64,000 bases of DNA, taken from Gammaproteobacteria bacterium. Lineage in GTDB: Bacteria > Pseudomonadota > Gammaproteobacteria > Enterobacterales > Kangiellaceae. Made by a program: the position numbers and the translations under genes. How positions within the stretch are numbered: position 1 is the first letter of the stretch; each line of letters opens with the position of its first letter. The notes under the pieces were generated by a model, which worked only from the letters and a program-made list of their open reading frames with translations, had not been told where the DNA came from and did not search any database. Shown here in pieces: positions 26,712 to 37,106 of the stretch. The stretch lies in NCBI GenBank assembly GCA_013373545.1, contig JABXHQ010000082.1, positions 1 to 64,000 of the forward strand. Direction: 5' to 3'.

Positions 26712-28001
26712 ATGAAACGATTAATATTATTCATGGTTGTCGCCTTGCTGTTATCTGGTTGTAGCAATAGTAATAGTGGCAATCAGCAGTGCAGCATAGC
26801 CGAACAAAATTCAGTTTGGTTTAGTTACTTGCAGGACTGGTATCTTTTTTATCAAGATTTACCAAGCGAAATTGATCCGAATAGTTATGCTTCCGTTGCG
26901 GCAATGCTCGAAGCCGTGCGGTCTTCTCAAGATCGATTCTCGTACATTATAACTAAACAAGACTATGATGCCTTTTTTAATAGTGGCAGCTACTTTGGCT
27001 ATGGATTTAGTCTTGATACGGAACAAGTCGCTGATGCCTACGTTATTCGCTACGTTTTTTCAGGCTCTGGCGCTGACAACGCTGGCCTACAGCGTGGCGA
27101 TCAACTAATTTCGATAAACGGATATAGCGTAACGGAAATTAAGCAGCAGAGTTTAGACTCCGCGACCGTATATGGACCCGATCAAGACGGCTATACTATT
27201 TCCGTGACTTATCGTGATGCACAAAGTAATACTATTACAACCGATATTGTAAAAGGCGTAGTCACGACCAATACCGTATTTGACGTTCGATCCTTTAACA
27301 CTAGTGCGGGTACCGTAGGTTATTTATCGTTTCAACATGGTTTTATTGAGCCATCGGAAAATGAGTTGTCGTCGGCATTTGCGACGTTAAGCGCTGATAA
27401 TCCTGAACAACTGATTCTTGACCTTCGCTATAATGGTGGCGGGCGAATTTCCATTGCCCAACAATTGGCGTCTTTAATTGGCGGCGATAACACTGCTGGA
27501 GAGGTTTTTGGCACATTAACCTTTAATGATAAACACACTAATGAAAACTCGACCTATTCATTCGTTTCACTGCTTGATGATTTAAATATCACGAGGTTAA
27601 TCGTGTTAACGACTGATAACACTTGTTCTGCGAGTGAAATGGTTATTAATGGTTTAATGCCTTTTTTAGATGTGGTTGTCGTTGGCGGTACCACTTGTGG
27701 CAAACCGATTGGAATGTCTCCGCAAGAGTATTGTGAAATGGTGATGTCGGCAATTAATTTTAAAGTCACAAACGCAAATGACTATGGTGAATATTTTGAT
27801 GGTCTTACGGCGCAGTGTAGTGTGGCGGACCAAATTGTCGCTGACTGGGGAAGTCTCGACGATCCACTGCTTGCCGAGGGTATTTATTTCGCGGAAAACA
27901 GTAGCTGTTCTAACGTAGTACGGCCGGAGTTGTTATCGCGCTCATTGCAGTCGCAAGAGCTACCCACCTACCAGAGTATCCTATTTGGAAATCGTTATTG
28001 A
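26712..28001 (+). CDS. S41-family C-terminal processing peptidase, lipoprotein
   Basis: MKRLILFMVVALLLSGCSNS lipobox; PDZ-like GLQRGDQLISINGYSV; TDNTCSASEMVINGL catalytic region. Confidence 0.85.
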   Translation: MKRLILFMVVALLLSGCSNSNSGNQQCSIAEQNSVWFSYLQDWYLFYQDLPSEIDPNSYASVAAMLEAVRSSQDRFSYIITKQDYDAFFNSGSYFGYGFSLDTEQVADAYVIRYVFSGSGADNAGLQRGDQLISINGYSVTEIKQQSLDSATVYGPDQDGYTISVTYRDAQSNTITTDIVKGVVTTNTVFDVRSFNTSAGTVGYLSFQHGFIEPSENELSSAFATLSADNPEQLILDLRYNGGGRISIAQQLASLIGGDNTAGEVFGTLTFNDKHTNENSTYSFVSLLDDLNITRLIVLTTDNTCSASEMVINGLMPFLDVVVVGGTTCGKPIGMSPQEYCEMVMSAINFKVTNANDYGEYFDGLTAQCSVADQIVADWGSLDDPLLAEGIYFAENSSCSNVVRPELLSRSLQSQELPTYQSILFGNRY

Positions 28002-29503
28002 TGCTCAAGAAATAACAGTGGCAGGTTTACTTGTGACAAGTAAGCCTGCTCTTGTTCCAAATCGGCAGCCAATAATGAATGTTCAGAAAGATATTGCGCC
28101 GGAAAAACTAAGGTCATTTCTTCATTGTCGACGGCTACTTCTATTTCTGGCCATGCAACATCTCGGCGCCGATGATTAAACAATACAGCTAAACGTAAGA
28201 TTCGTCCTAAGCGAATTAGTTGAGTGCGAAATTTATCATCGCTGATCACTTCAAAGCGGTGTAATGGAAACTTTCGTCGAAAACTTCTTACCAACAAGGC
28301 AAGCAAGCGTTGCTGCATAATACTGAAACCACTTAAGTCCGAGTTTTTAATAATATACTCACCATGTTTTTGCTGCTTGCTAAAATTGATACTCAAACCA
28401 ATTTCATGGCAACGCGCTGCCCAGCTCAACATATATTTAAAGTAATCGTTATCTAAATCCCATGGCTTAGCAACTTTATTCCAAAGGAGCAAAGCAATCG
28501 TATTTACTCGTCGTGCTTGGTCCATATCGATATGGTAACGAGCCAACAGCCCACGAACGGCTCGCTCTTTAATATCAGCGGTTTTTTCTTGACCAACTAG
28601 CTCATAGAGCAATCCTTCACGCAGTGCTGCTGGTGAAGTCGACATCGACTCAATTTTGAGAGTTTTGAATATTGCGATTAGGATTGCTAGTCCAGCCGGA
28701 AGAATTTCACGGCGGGTTTCTGACAGGCCTTCAAGATTGATATCGGCAATATTTTTAGTATCAATGAGGCGTCTTTTAAGGGTTAATAGGTCATTTAGAG
28801 TAATATCGCTCTTTTCGCTATTCGTCGCCTGATAAATGTCTAAAATCGACTCTATTGTCCCCGAGGTGCCAACCGTAATTTCCCACCCTTCGCGCAAATA
28901 TAGATCTTGTATCGAGAGTAACTCTAATCGAGCTGCGGTAATTGCACGCTTGAAATTTGATTTGCTAACGAGTCCATCATTGAAGAACTTTTGACTGTAA
29001 GAGACACACCCCATTTGCAAGCTATCAAGTAACACTGGCTCAAAGGCTTCGCCAATCGCAAACTCGGTACTACCGCCGCCGATATCGACTACCATCTGCT
29101 TGCGATTGGTCAGTTGGAAATGCGCAACGCCTTCGAAAATTAACCGTGCTTCTTCACGCCCGGATATAACTTCGATCGGATAGCCGAGTATGGCTTCGGC
29201 TTTAAGTAAAAATTCAGGGGTGTTTTTGGCTTTTCTTAGAGCATAAGTACCGACTGCTCGCACATACGCGGTATCACTGTCACCCAACCGCTGTTTAAAT
29301 TGCTCAAGACAGTTGAAAGCGCGCTGCTGCGACTCTTCGGTTAAAATATTATTCTTATCAAGGCCGGCTGCGAGTCGTACCTTTTCTTTTAATCGTCCGA
29401 TGATCTGTAAATTATTATGTTGCAGTTGAGCCAGCGTTAAATGAAAGCTATTCGATCCCAGATCAACTGCAGCAATAATAGGGTTGCCATTGTTCTTGGC
29501 CAT
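27995..29503 (-). CDS. ppx: Ppx/GppA family exopolyphosphatase
   Basis: AAVDLGSNSFHLTLAQ; VDIGGGSTEFAIG. Downstream of rhlB (as gppA in E. coli) and near ppk, so ppx versus gppA is ambiguous. Confidence 0.88.
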   Translation of the reverse strand: MAKNNGNPIIAAVDLGSNSFHLTLAQLQHNNLQIIGRLKEKVRLAAGLDKNNILTEESQQRAFNCLEQFKQRLGDSDTAYVRAVGTYALRKAKNTPEFLLKAEAILGYPIEVISGREEARLIFEGVAHFQLTNRKQMVVDIGGGSTEFAIGEAFEPVLLDSLQMGCVSYSQKFFNDGLVSKSNFKRAITAARLELLSIQDLYLREGWEITVGTSGTIESILDIYQATNSEKSDITLNDLLTLKRRLIDTKNIADINLEGLSETRREILPAGLAILIAIFKTLKIESMSTSPAALREGLLYELVGQEKTADIKERAVRGLLARYHIDMDQARRVNTIALLLWNKVAKPWDLDNDYFKYMLSWAARCHEIGLSINFSKQQKHGEYIIKNSDLSGFSIMQQRLLALLVRSFRRKFPLHRFEVISDDKFRTQLIRLGRILRLAVLFNHRRRDVAWPEIEVAVDNEEMTLVFPAQYLSEHSLLAADLEQEQAYLSQVNLPLLFLEHQ

Positions 29504-29509
29504 AAAACA

Positions 29510-30751
29510 TTATCTTCCTTGATTATTGTGGCGCTTATTGGGGCGTCCTCTGTTGTGGCGTTTTACGTGGAAAGGTTTTACTTCAGCAAGTAATTCGGCG
29601 GTGACCTCTTGTTTTGGGATCTCGTGCTCGATGTACTCTTCTATAGCCGGTAAGGCAAATGCGCTGTCTTCACAGGCAAATGAAATAGCATCGCCTTCAG
29701 CGCCGGCGCGCGCTGTTCGACCAATGCGATGAACATAGTCTTCAGCATCTTCAGGAAGATCATAATTAATCACATGAGTGACGTCGTCAATGTGCAAACC
29801 ACGGGCGGCGACATCGGTGGCAATCAAGGCTGGTAGTTCATCGGTTTTAAATTTGTCCAGTAATGCCATGCGCTTCTTTTGCGGGACATCGCCAGTGAGT
29901 AGCCCGACCTGCCAATCATTGGCTCGAAGCATGGCGAAAATGGTTTCGGCATCGCGTTTAGTGTTCACAAAAATCATGGTTTTATCGGGCGTTTCTTGGT
30001 TCATTAATCCAAGAAGCAAACTCAGTTTGTCAGAGTTGCTGGGGTAATAAAGAACCTCACGTACCTTTTTCGCAGTTACTTGTTCGGGTTCGACTTGCAC
30101 ATGTTTTGGTGTATTCATATGCTCATAAGCCAGCTCTTGTACGCGGTGTGATAAAGTCGCTGAAAACAACATATTCAACCGGTCATTGGCCGGCGGCATG
30201 CGTCGGAATAAGTAGCGAATGTCAGCAATAAAACCCAGATCAAACATGCGATCGGCTTCATCGAGTACTACTACGTCGATAGCATCGAGTCGGTAAACCC
30301 CTTGCTTTAAATAGTCGATCAAGCGACCGGTTGTGCCGATCAATACATCGACGCCTTCGGCGAGCATTGTTCGCTGTTCGTCGTAGCCAGTGCCGCCATA
30401 TACAGCCCCGACTTTGAGTTTAGTGAACTCAGCAAGCTTCTCAGCATCATTCATAATTTGCACAACCAGCTCGCGTGTGGGAGCCATAATAATGGCGCGC
30501 GGCTCGTTTTTGAGTCGATTTTGATCTGCGGGCAGAGTGAGTAGCTCATCGAACACCGCTAATAAAAATGCGATTGTCTTCCCGGTGCCGGTTTGCGCTT
30601 GACCCGCAACATCTTGCCCTTTAAGGGTTAACGGCAGCGATAGCGCTTGGATGGGTGTACAATGGGTAAAGTTGTTTTTGTTGAGCGCTTTGATTAACCG
30701 TGGGTCGAGACCGATTTTACTGAAGGCTGTTGTCGATAGGTGTTTTGTCAT
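29510..30751 (-). CDS. rhlB: ATP-dependent RNA helicase, DEAD-box (RhlB)
   Basis: AQAGTGKT-type motif I ([14 protein letters not shown]), [23 protein letters not shown]; divergent from trxA-rho as in E. coli. Confidence 0.92.
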   Translation of the reverse strand: MTKHLSTTAFSKIGLDPRLIKALNKNNFTHCTPIQALSLPLTLKGQDVAGQAQTGTGKTIAFLLAVFDELLTLPADQNRLKNEPRAIIMAPTRELVVQIMNDAEKLAEFTKLKVGAVYGGTGYDEQRTMLAEGVDVLIGTTGRLIDYLKQGVYRLDAIDVVVLDEADRMFDLGFIADIRYLFRRMPPANDRLNMLFSATLSHRVQELAYEHMNTPKHVQVEPEQVTAKKVREVLYYPSNSDKLSLLLGLMNQETPDKTMIFVNTKRDAETIFAMLRANDWQVGLLTGDVPQKKRMALLDKFKTDELPALIATDVAARGLHIDDVTHVINYDLPEDAEDYVHRIGRTARAGAEGDAISFACEDSAFALPAIEEYIEHEIPKQEVTAELLAEVKPFHVKRHNRGRPNKRHNNQGR

Positions 30752-30991
30752 AATTATTTATCAAACTGTTGGGTTGGCGACAATTGCGGTTAGCGGCTGC
30801 TCTATTCCAGCCACCGAAAACTGTCGTTAGGTTTCTGATTTGTCACATTATTACGTCAGTGTAATGCCCAATCACGCTTTTGGAAACTGATAGTTTTGCT
30901 ATTGGGCTTGAAATTTGTCAAACTAAACCCCAGTTTACACCTTCTAATATTACGATTGACTGACTACGAACATTTCCGGAGAAAGCAACAG

Positions 30992-31318
30992 ATGAGCGAA
31001 CAAATTGTCCACTTAAGCGATGACAGTTTTGAGTCCGAAGTATTACAATCAGATGTGCCCGTTTTAGTGGATTACTGGGCGGAATGGTGCGGTCCATGCC
31101 GTATGATCGCCCCGATTCTCGATGAGATCGCCAGTGAATACGACGGTAAAATTAAGGTCGCTAAGTTAAACATTGACGAAAATCGAGCAACGCCACCTAA
31201 ATACGGTATCCGAGGTATTCCAACCCTTATGCTGTTTAAGAATGGCGCAGCCGAGGCGACTCAAGTGGGCGCGGTTAATAAGTCACAGTTGGTAGCTTTT
31301 ATCGACTCCAATATCTAA
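30992..31318 (+). CDS. trxA: Thioredoxin
   Basis: [51 protein letters not shown]. Start at 30992 preferred over the ORF-track 30896. Confidence 0.97.
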   Translation: MSEQIVHLSDDSFESEVLQSDVPVLVDYWAEWCGPCRMIAPILDEIASEYDGKIKVAKLNIDENRATPPKYGIRGIPTLMLFKNGAAEATQVGAVNKSQLVAFIDSNI

Positions 31319-31323
31319 GGTTA

Positions 31324-31351
31324 GGAACGGCTAGTACCGTTCTCGCCTTTT
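31324..31351 (+). terminator. Intrinsic terminator after trxA
   Basis: GAACGG-CTAGTA-CCGTTC followed by TCGCCTTTT. Confidence 0.65.
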
Positions 31352-31572
31352 GAGTTCCCGATTCTTTCATTGCAACACTGGACAGGGTCGGGAATTAATG
31401 CTAATTTCCTTGATAGCTTTCCTGTGGGGCCTCCCAATATCCATAATTCCAGGATAAAGCCAATCACCTAAAACAGTTTTGATAACGGAATCAGTTGGAA
31501 TCAGGTCGTAACAACTCATGTTTGATCGGAATCCATTAACACTCTAACTATAACCATTCGACATATCCAATC

Positions 31573-32829
31573 ATGAATCTAACGGAACTCAAACAGAAAT
31601 CAGCTTCTGAACTTACTAACCTTGCAGCGTCTATGGGCATTGAAAATATGGCCCGTAATCGTAAACAAGATATCATTTTCTCCATTTTAAAAGCGCATGC
31701 GAAGTCAGGCGAAGATATCTTTGGCGATGGTGTTTTAGAAATCCTACCCGATGGCTTTGGCTTTTTACGTAGCGCTGACTCCTCTTACCTTGCGGGGCCT
31801 GATGATATTTATGTATCACCCAGCCAAATTCGACGATTTAGCCTACGCACTGGTGATACTATCTCCGGAAAAATTCGTCCGCCAAAAGATGGCGAGCGCT
31901 ATTTTGCGTTGCTAAAAGTCAACAAAATCAATTACGACAGCCCAGAGAATGCGCGTAATAAGATTTTATTTGAGAACCTAACGCCGTTACATCCCGATGA
32001 GCGAATTCGAATGGAACGTGGCAACGGTAGCTCAGAAGATATTACCGCACGCGTAATTGACTTAGCTGCACCGATCGGTAAAGGTCAACGAGCGTTGGTG
32101 GTTTCTCCACCGAAAGCCGGTAAAACGATGATGATGCAAAACATTGCTCAATCTATCACCGCGAATAATCCCGACTGCACCTTAATAGTGTTATTGATTG
32201 ACGAGCGTCCTGAAGAAGTTACCGAGATGCAACGCTCGGTGCGTGGTGAAGTAATCGCTTCTACTTTCGATGAACCGGCAAGTCGACATGTACAAGTGGC
32301 TGAAATGGTTATCGAAAAGGCAAAACGTCTCGTCGAACACAAAAAAGACGTGGTGATTTTGCTCGACTCAATAACGCGTCTTGCGCGTGCTTACAATACG
32401 GTGATCCCGTCATCTGGCAAGGTATTAACCGGTGGTGTCGATGCAAATGCATTGCAGCGTCCAAAACGCTTTTTCGGTGCGGCACGTAACATTGAGGAAG
32501 GTGGAAGCTTAACGATTATTGCGACGGCTTTGATTGATACTGGTTCGAAGATGGATGAAGTGATTTACGAAGAGTTCAAAGGTACCGGTAACATGGAGCT
32601 GCAACTCGACCGTAAAATAGCGGAAAAACGCGTGTTCCCAGCGATCAATATTAACCGTAGCGGTACCCGTAAAGAAGACTTATTAACTAGCCCAGATGAA
32701 CTGCAGAAGATGTGGATCTTGCGTAAAATTGTGCATCCGATGCAAGAAATTGAAGCTATGGAGTTCTTGGTTGATAAGCTCGCTTTGACCAAAACCAATG
32801 ATGAATTTTTTGAGTCGATGAAACGCTAG
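31573..32829 (+). CDS. rho: Transcription termination factor Rho
   Basis: [53 protein letters not shown]. Confidence 0.99.
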   Translation: MNLTELKQKSASELTNLAASMGIENMARNRKQDIIFSILKAHAKSGEDIFGDGVLEILPDGFGFLRSADSSYLAGPDDIYVSPSQIRRFSLRTGDTISGKIRPPKDGERYFALLKVNKINYDSPENARNKILFENLTPLHPDERIRMERGNGSSEDITARVIDLAAPIGKGQRALVVSPPKAGKTMMMQNIAQSITANNPDCTLIVLLIDERPEEVTEMQRSVRGEVIASTFDEPASRHVQVAEMVIEKAKRLVEHKKDVVILLDSITRLARAYNTVIPSSGKVLTGGVDANALQRPKRFFGAARNIEEGGSLTIIATALIDTGSKMDEVIYEEFKGTGNMELQLDRKIAEKRVFPAININRSGTRKEDLLTSPDELQKMWILRKIVHPMQEIEAMEFLVDKLALTKTNDEFFESMKR

Positions 32830-32850
32830 TCGATTTGCCTTGAGAGCAGC

Positions 32851-34320
32851 ATGCAATATCGAGACTTAAGAGATTTTATCGCACAATTAGAATCAATGGG
32901 CGAGCTAAAGCGGATTTCTCACCCCATTGATCCCAATCTTGAAATGACGGAAATTGCCGACCGCACGTTACGCGCGGGCGGTCCTGCCCTGTTATTTGAA
33001 AATCCCATTGGCAGTGACATACCGGTGCTGGCAAATTTGTTTGGTACCGCGCGCCGAGTGGCGCTTGGTATGGGACAAGCGGACACCGCTGCACTAAGAG
33101 AAGTCGGTGAGTTATTGGCGTTTTTAAAGCAGCCTGAGCCGCCGCAAGGCATTAAAGAAGCCTGGTCACAGTTACCGATATTTAAGCAAGTCTTGAATAT
33201 GGCGCCAAAAACCATCAAAAAGGCACCGTGTCAGGAGATAGTGTGGCGCGGTGACGAAATTGACCTTGCACGTTTACCGGTTCAGACCTGCTGGCCGGGT
33301 GATGCAGCACCGCTAATTACTTGGGGATTGGTTATTACTCAAGGACCGCACAAGTCGCGGCAAAACCTTGGTATTTATCGGCAGCAAGTGATTGCTCCTA
33401 ACAAAGTTATTATGCGTTGGTTATCCCATCGCGGTGGCGCACTTGACTTTCATGAGTGGCAACAACAACATCCAGGTAAACCCTTTCCTGTTGCTGTGGC
33501 GCTTGGCGCTGATCCAGCGACTATACTCGGTGCTGTGACACCGGTGCCAGACAATATGAGTGAGTACGCTTTCGCTGGTTTGTTACGTGGCAAAAAAACC
33601 GAACTTACCGAGTGTGTTTTACACGACTTAAAAGTCCCTGCGAGCGCTGAGATTGTGCTAGAAGGCTACATTTACCCCGATGAACTAGCGCCTGAAGGGC
33701 CTTTTGGTGATCACACGGGGTACTATAATGAAGTTGATCATTTCCCAGTGTTTACCATCGAAGCAATTACGATGCGTGAGCGCCCGATTTACCACAGCAC
33801 TTATACCGGCCGGCCACCTGATGAGCCTGCCATTTTGGGGGTGGCCCTTAACGAAGTATTTGTGCCAATTTTAAAGAAGCAATTTCCGGAAATTGAAGAT
33901 TTTTATTTGCCTCCGGAAGGTTGTTCTTATCGAATGGCGATCGTCACTATCAAAAAACAATACCCTGGTCATGCAAAACGAGTGATGCTTGGGGTATGGT
34001 CGTTTTTACGTCAATTTATGTATACAAAATTTGTTATAGTAACGGATGACGACGTAAATGCGCGCGATTGGCAAGATGTTATTTGGGCGATTACCACACG
34101 TGTCGATCCTACGCGGGACACCACGCTAATCGACCACACCCCAATTGATTATTTGGACTTTGCGTCACCAGTATCGGGTCTTGGCTCCAAAATGGGCATA
34201 GATGCTACGAACAAATGGCCCGGTGAAACGGATCGTGAGTGGGGGGAAGTTATTCAACAAGACCCTGCGGTAAAACAAAAAATTGATGAAATTTGGCACC
34301 AACTAGGAATAATGGAATGA
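32851..34320 (+). CDS. ubiD: 4-hydroxy-3-polyprenylbenzoate decarboxylase
   Basis: [33 protein letters not shown]; followed by fre as in E. coli. Confidence 0.98.
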   Translation: MQYRDLRDFIAQLESMGELKRISHPIDPNLEMTEIADRTLRAGGPALLFENPIGSDIPVLANLFGTARRVALGMGQADTAALREVGELLAFLKQPEPPQGIKEAWSQLPIFKQVLNMAPKTIKKAPCQEIVWRGDEIDLARLPVQTCWPGDAAPLITWGLVITQGPHKSRQNLGIYRQQVIAPNKVIMRWLSHRGGALDFHEWQQQHPGKPFPVAVALGADPATILGAVTPVPDNMSEYAFAGLLRGKKTELTECVLHDLKVPASAEIVLEGYIYPDELAPEGPFGDHTGYYNEVDHFPVFTIEAITMRERPIYHSTYTGRPPDEPAILGVALNEVFVPILKKQFPEIEDFYLPPEGCSYRMAIVTIKKQYPGHAKRVMLGVWSFLRQFMYTKFVIVTDDDVNARDWQDVIWAITTRVDPTRDTTLIDHTPIDYLDFASPVSGLGSKMGIDATNKWPGETDREWGEVIQQDPAVKQKIDEIWHQLGIME

Positions 34321-35045
34321 CAGTTAAGGAAATATTTTGTCAAGTCGCAGAGCTTGATGTTATAGGCAAGGATGTATATCGCGTTAAGCTGACCGCTGAT
34401 GAATTATCAGCCACTCCTTATCAAGGCGGTCAATATTTAACGCTGCAAGTAGAAGGTGGTCGTTGGATACCGTTTTCAATCGGCAACGCTCCCGAAGAGA
34501 AAAGTCATGTCGAGCTGCATATTCGACTAGTCCCTGGACACGAATTGGCACAACAGATCATCGACCAACTGCAACAAACTCGCACCGCGCATATTCAAGT
34601 TCCGATGGGGAAATGCGTGTTGCGCTCTGGATCGCGCGATGTAGTGTGTATTGTTGGTGGTACTGGTTTCTCTCCGATCAAAGCGATGTTGGAGTCAGCG
34701 TTTCACGCGCAAGATGCACGTCGTTTTCACTTATTTTGGGGTGCGCAAACGGCTAGTGAATTGTATTTGAATGAACTGCCTGAGCAATGGCAGCAAAGCA
34801 AAACTAACTTCAATTATGTGCCGGTTATTTCTGGTGATGATCCGAATTGGCAAGGAGAGCGTGGTTTCGCTCATGAACCCGCGTTTCGTCAACTCGACTG
34901 CCTAACCGATAAAGACTTTTATATTTCAGGTTCTCCAGCAATGGTGATGGCGGTGTATGAAGCCTTATTACAGCAAGGCGTCGACAAAAGCCAAGTGTTT
35001 GCCGATATGCTTGATATCAAAAGAGAAATGGGGGAAGACGTCTAA
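34317..35045 (+). CDS. fre: NAD(P)H-flavin reductase
   Basis: Ferredoxin reductase-like fold motifs ([33 protein letters not shown]); ATGA overlap with ubiD stop. Confidence 0.92.
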   Translation: MTVKEIFCQVAELDVIGKDVYRVKLTADELSATPYQGGQYLTLQVEGGRWIPFSIGNAPEEKSHVELHIRLVPGHELAQQIIDQLQQTRTAHIQVPMGKCVLRSGSRDVVCIVGGTGFSPIKAMLESAFHAQDARRFHLFWGAQTASELYLNELPEQWQQSKTNFNYVPVISGDDPNWQGERGFAHEPAFRQLDCLTDKDFYISGSPAMVMAVYEALLQQGVDKSQVFADMLDIKREMGEDV

Positions 35046-35062
35046 ATCAGACGTCTATCCAA

Positions 35063-35869
35063 TTAAAGCATATAACGCTGTAAAATCTGCTTGTATGTGC
35101 CTTTCTTTTTGAGCGATTTAAGCGCTTCGTTAAAGCGCGTGACCGTCGTGTGATCCACTGACTTAATGCTGAACATTAGGTGCACATCTCCACTGTGTAG
35201 CCGGATGTCGAGCTTGTCAATTTGCTCTTCGATGCCCTTACGTTTGATGTTATAAGCACCGACGAATGGATCTTCGATAATCACATCAACATTGTGTTGC
35301 AACAAGTTATAGTAGTTCGCCTCTCCAACTGCTGAATAAACAAAGCTAGCACTGAATTCTGGCTTATCTTGTAATGAGGAGACTTGCTCGCCATAGATGT
35401 AATCCGTGGTAACGCCGATGCGCTTACCCGAAGCAACAATGTCGCTGAAGCTTTCCGCAAACTTAGCTTTTTCGCCGGCACGAACATAGAGCACAAAGTT
35501 TTCTGAACGATAGGGTTCGGAGAACATGGCATAGCTTTTTCGCTTTTCGGTAATAGACGCTCCCGCAACCAGATCGACCTCACCAACCTCGAGCTTCTGC
35601 AGCAGGCTCATCCAATGATCCTGCACAAAGCTTAGCTGACAGTTGGACTCCTCTGCCAAAGCTTGAATTAATTCAATATCGAGTCCCGAGACTTCATTAC
35701 CCGGGGTTAAATACATGTAGGGTTCCCATGGATCCCAGCCCATGGTTAGCTGACAGTCATTCACTTTTGGTTGCGCAGCGCTCGGTTGTGCTTTGGGTGG
35801 TGCCGGATCGTCACAGGCAACGAGCAATACGCTGGTGATAATTAGAGGTAATATTCGCACGAGTGTCAT
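35063..35869 (-). CDS. Amino-acid ABC transporter-type substrate-binding lipoprotein (SBP_bac_3)
   Basis: ITSVLLVACDDPAPP lipobox; GLDIELIQALAEESNCQLSFV; VDLVAGASITEKRKSYAMFSEPY. Confidence 0.88.
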   Translation of the reverse strand: MTLVRILPLIITSVLLVACDDPAPPKAQPSAAQPKVNDCQLTMGWDPWEPYMYLTPGNEVSGLDIELIQALAEESNCQLSFVQDHWMSLLQKLEVGEVDLVAGASITEKRKSYAMFSEPYRSENFVLYVRAGEKAKFAESFSDIVASGKRIGVTTDYIYGEQVSSLQDKPEFSASFVYSAVGEANYYNLLQHNVDVIIEDPFVGAYNIKRKGIEEQIDKLDIRLHSGDVHLMFSIKSVDHTTVTRFNEALKSLKKKGTYKQILQRYML

Positions 35870-35980
35870 TATCTACTCTCCTTCAATCAGGTGAGACTTT
35901 TTCTTCTTATTGTTAATTGAAGTGTAGTTGATTTTTCTTAGCTGCTAACAAGAACTTTGAGATTTCCCGCGCTGAGAGCA

Positions 35981-36009
35981 AAAAAAAGCGCCCTATTAGG
36001 CGCTTTTTG
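35981..36009 (-). terminator. Bidirectional intrinsic terminator downstream of rpoH
   Basis: AAAAAAAGCGCC-CTATTA-GGCGCTTTTT; T-run on both strands. Confidence 0.88.
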
Positions 36010-36028
36010 CAAATTTTTTGACCGCCGT

Positions 36029-36889
36029 TTAAGCGACAATCGAAGCTTTCAGCTTTTTGATTGCGTTCTTTTCCAGCTGTCGTACACGCTCTGCAGAAAC
36101 TTGGTAATGATCTGCTAACTCCTGCAAGGTGGCTTTGTTTTCATCAAGCCAGCGGCGCTTTAAAATATCTTGGCTACGCGAGTCAAGCTGCTGCATTGCG
36201 GCAATTAACTTTTTCTCATGGTGCTCTTGCCAGTCGTTTTGCTCATAAGAAGTGGCAGGGTCTGCTGACTGATCTTCTAAGAACTGAGCTGGCGCAAATT
36301 GGGCACTGTCATCGTCGTCACCGGCGGGTGCATCAAATGCCATGTCACGCGCATTTAAACGCCCTTCCATGCGACGCACTTCGGCCTCACTGACGCCTAA
36401 GTCATTCGCTACTTGGGTTATTTCATCGTTACTAAACCAGCCCAATCGCTTTTTAGAGCCACGTAAGTTGAAGAATAATTTGCGTTGCGCTTTGGTAGTG
36501 GCAACTTTAACAATTCGCCAGTTGCGTAATACAAACTCATGGATTTCGGCTTTTATCCAATGCACGGCAAAGGAGATAAGACGAACGCCAACATCTGGAT
36601 CGAAGCGTTTTACCGCTTTCATAAGTCCGACGTTACCTTCTTGAATTAAATCGGCCTGTTGTAAACCGTAGCCGTTGTAGCTACGTGCAATGTGCACAAC
36701 AAAACGTAAGTGCGAGAGGATTAATTGTCGCGCCGCTTCTAAATCTTCATTATCGCGGAATCGACGCGCCAGCTCTCGCTCATCGTCAGCGCTTAGTACC
36801 GGGATCGCATTGACGGCATGAACATAAGCCTCGATGCTTCCTTGTGGCACTGAAAGTGCTAAATGTTGATTGGACAGCTGAGTATTCAT
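36029..36889 (-). CDS. rpoH: RNA polymerase sigma-32 factor
   Basis: RpoH box [40 protein letters not shown] Shine-Dalgarno before ATG. Confidence 0.98.
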   Translation of the reverse strand: MNTQLSNQHLALSVPQGSIEAYVHAVNAIPVLSADDERELARRFRDNEDLEAARQLILSHLRFVVHIARSYNGYGLQQADLIQEGNVGLMKAVKRFDPDVGVRLISFAVHWIKAEIHEFVLRNWRIVKVATTKAQRKLFFNLRGSKKRLGWFSNDEITQVANDLGVSEAEVRRMEGRLNARDMAFDAPAGDDDDSAQFAPAQFLEDQSADPATSYEQNDWQEHHEKKLIAAMQQLDSRSQDILKRRWLDENKATLQELADHYQVSAERVRQLEKNAIKKLKASIVA

Positions 36890-36941
36890 AAGTCTCCTAA
36901 CGAGCAGCTAAGTCTTGTTACCAAAGGGTTTGCGGCAAATA

Positions 36942-36968
36942 TTAGCATTGTTAAAGCTGGAATGCTAA
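36942..36968 (-). promoter_or_regulatory. CIRCE-like element B (HrcA operator candidate), rpoH-proximal
   Basis: Minus strand TTAGCATTC-CAGCTTTAA-CAATGCTAA: 15/18 arm matches to CIRCE consensus TTAGCACTC-N9-GAGTGCTAA, exact N9 spacer. Confidence 0.75.
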
Positions 36969-36971
36969 TTT

Positions 36972-36998
36972 TTAGCAGTCTTAACCTTAGAGTGCTAA
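36972..36998 (-). promoter_or_regulatory. CIRCE element A (HrcA operator candidate)
   Basis: Minus strand TTAGCACTC-TAAGGTTAA-GACTGCTAA: 17/18 arm matches to CIRCE consensus, exact N9 spacer. Confidence 0.9.
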
Positions 36999-37031
36999 AT
37001 TAAGTAAAAGTTTCCGAATCTAAGACTCCCT

Positions 37032-37060
37032 TTTATAAGGGGCAAATGAGGCCTTTTCAA
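37032..37060 (-). promoter_or_regulatory. Candidate rpoH promoter (sigma-70 and/or sigma-32 compatible)
   Basis: Minus strand TTGAAA-N17-TATAAA; the same segment reads TTGAAA-N12-CCCCTTAT, similar in spacing to the E. coli groE sigma-32 promoter. Confidence 0.55.
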
Positions 37061-37106
37061 TCCTTTGTCATACCCAGTTACAAGTTATATTTCGCCTATC
37101 GTGCGG

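Noticed and set aside
35037-35055. GACGTCT-AAATC-AGACGTC stem between fre and the convergent solute-binding protein gene
   Set aside because: No T-run on either side; may be only a weak 3' structure.
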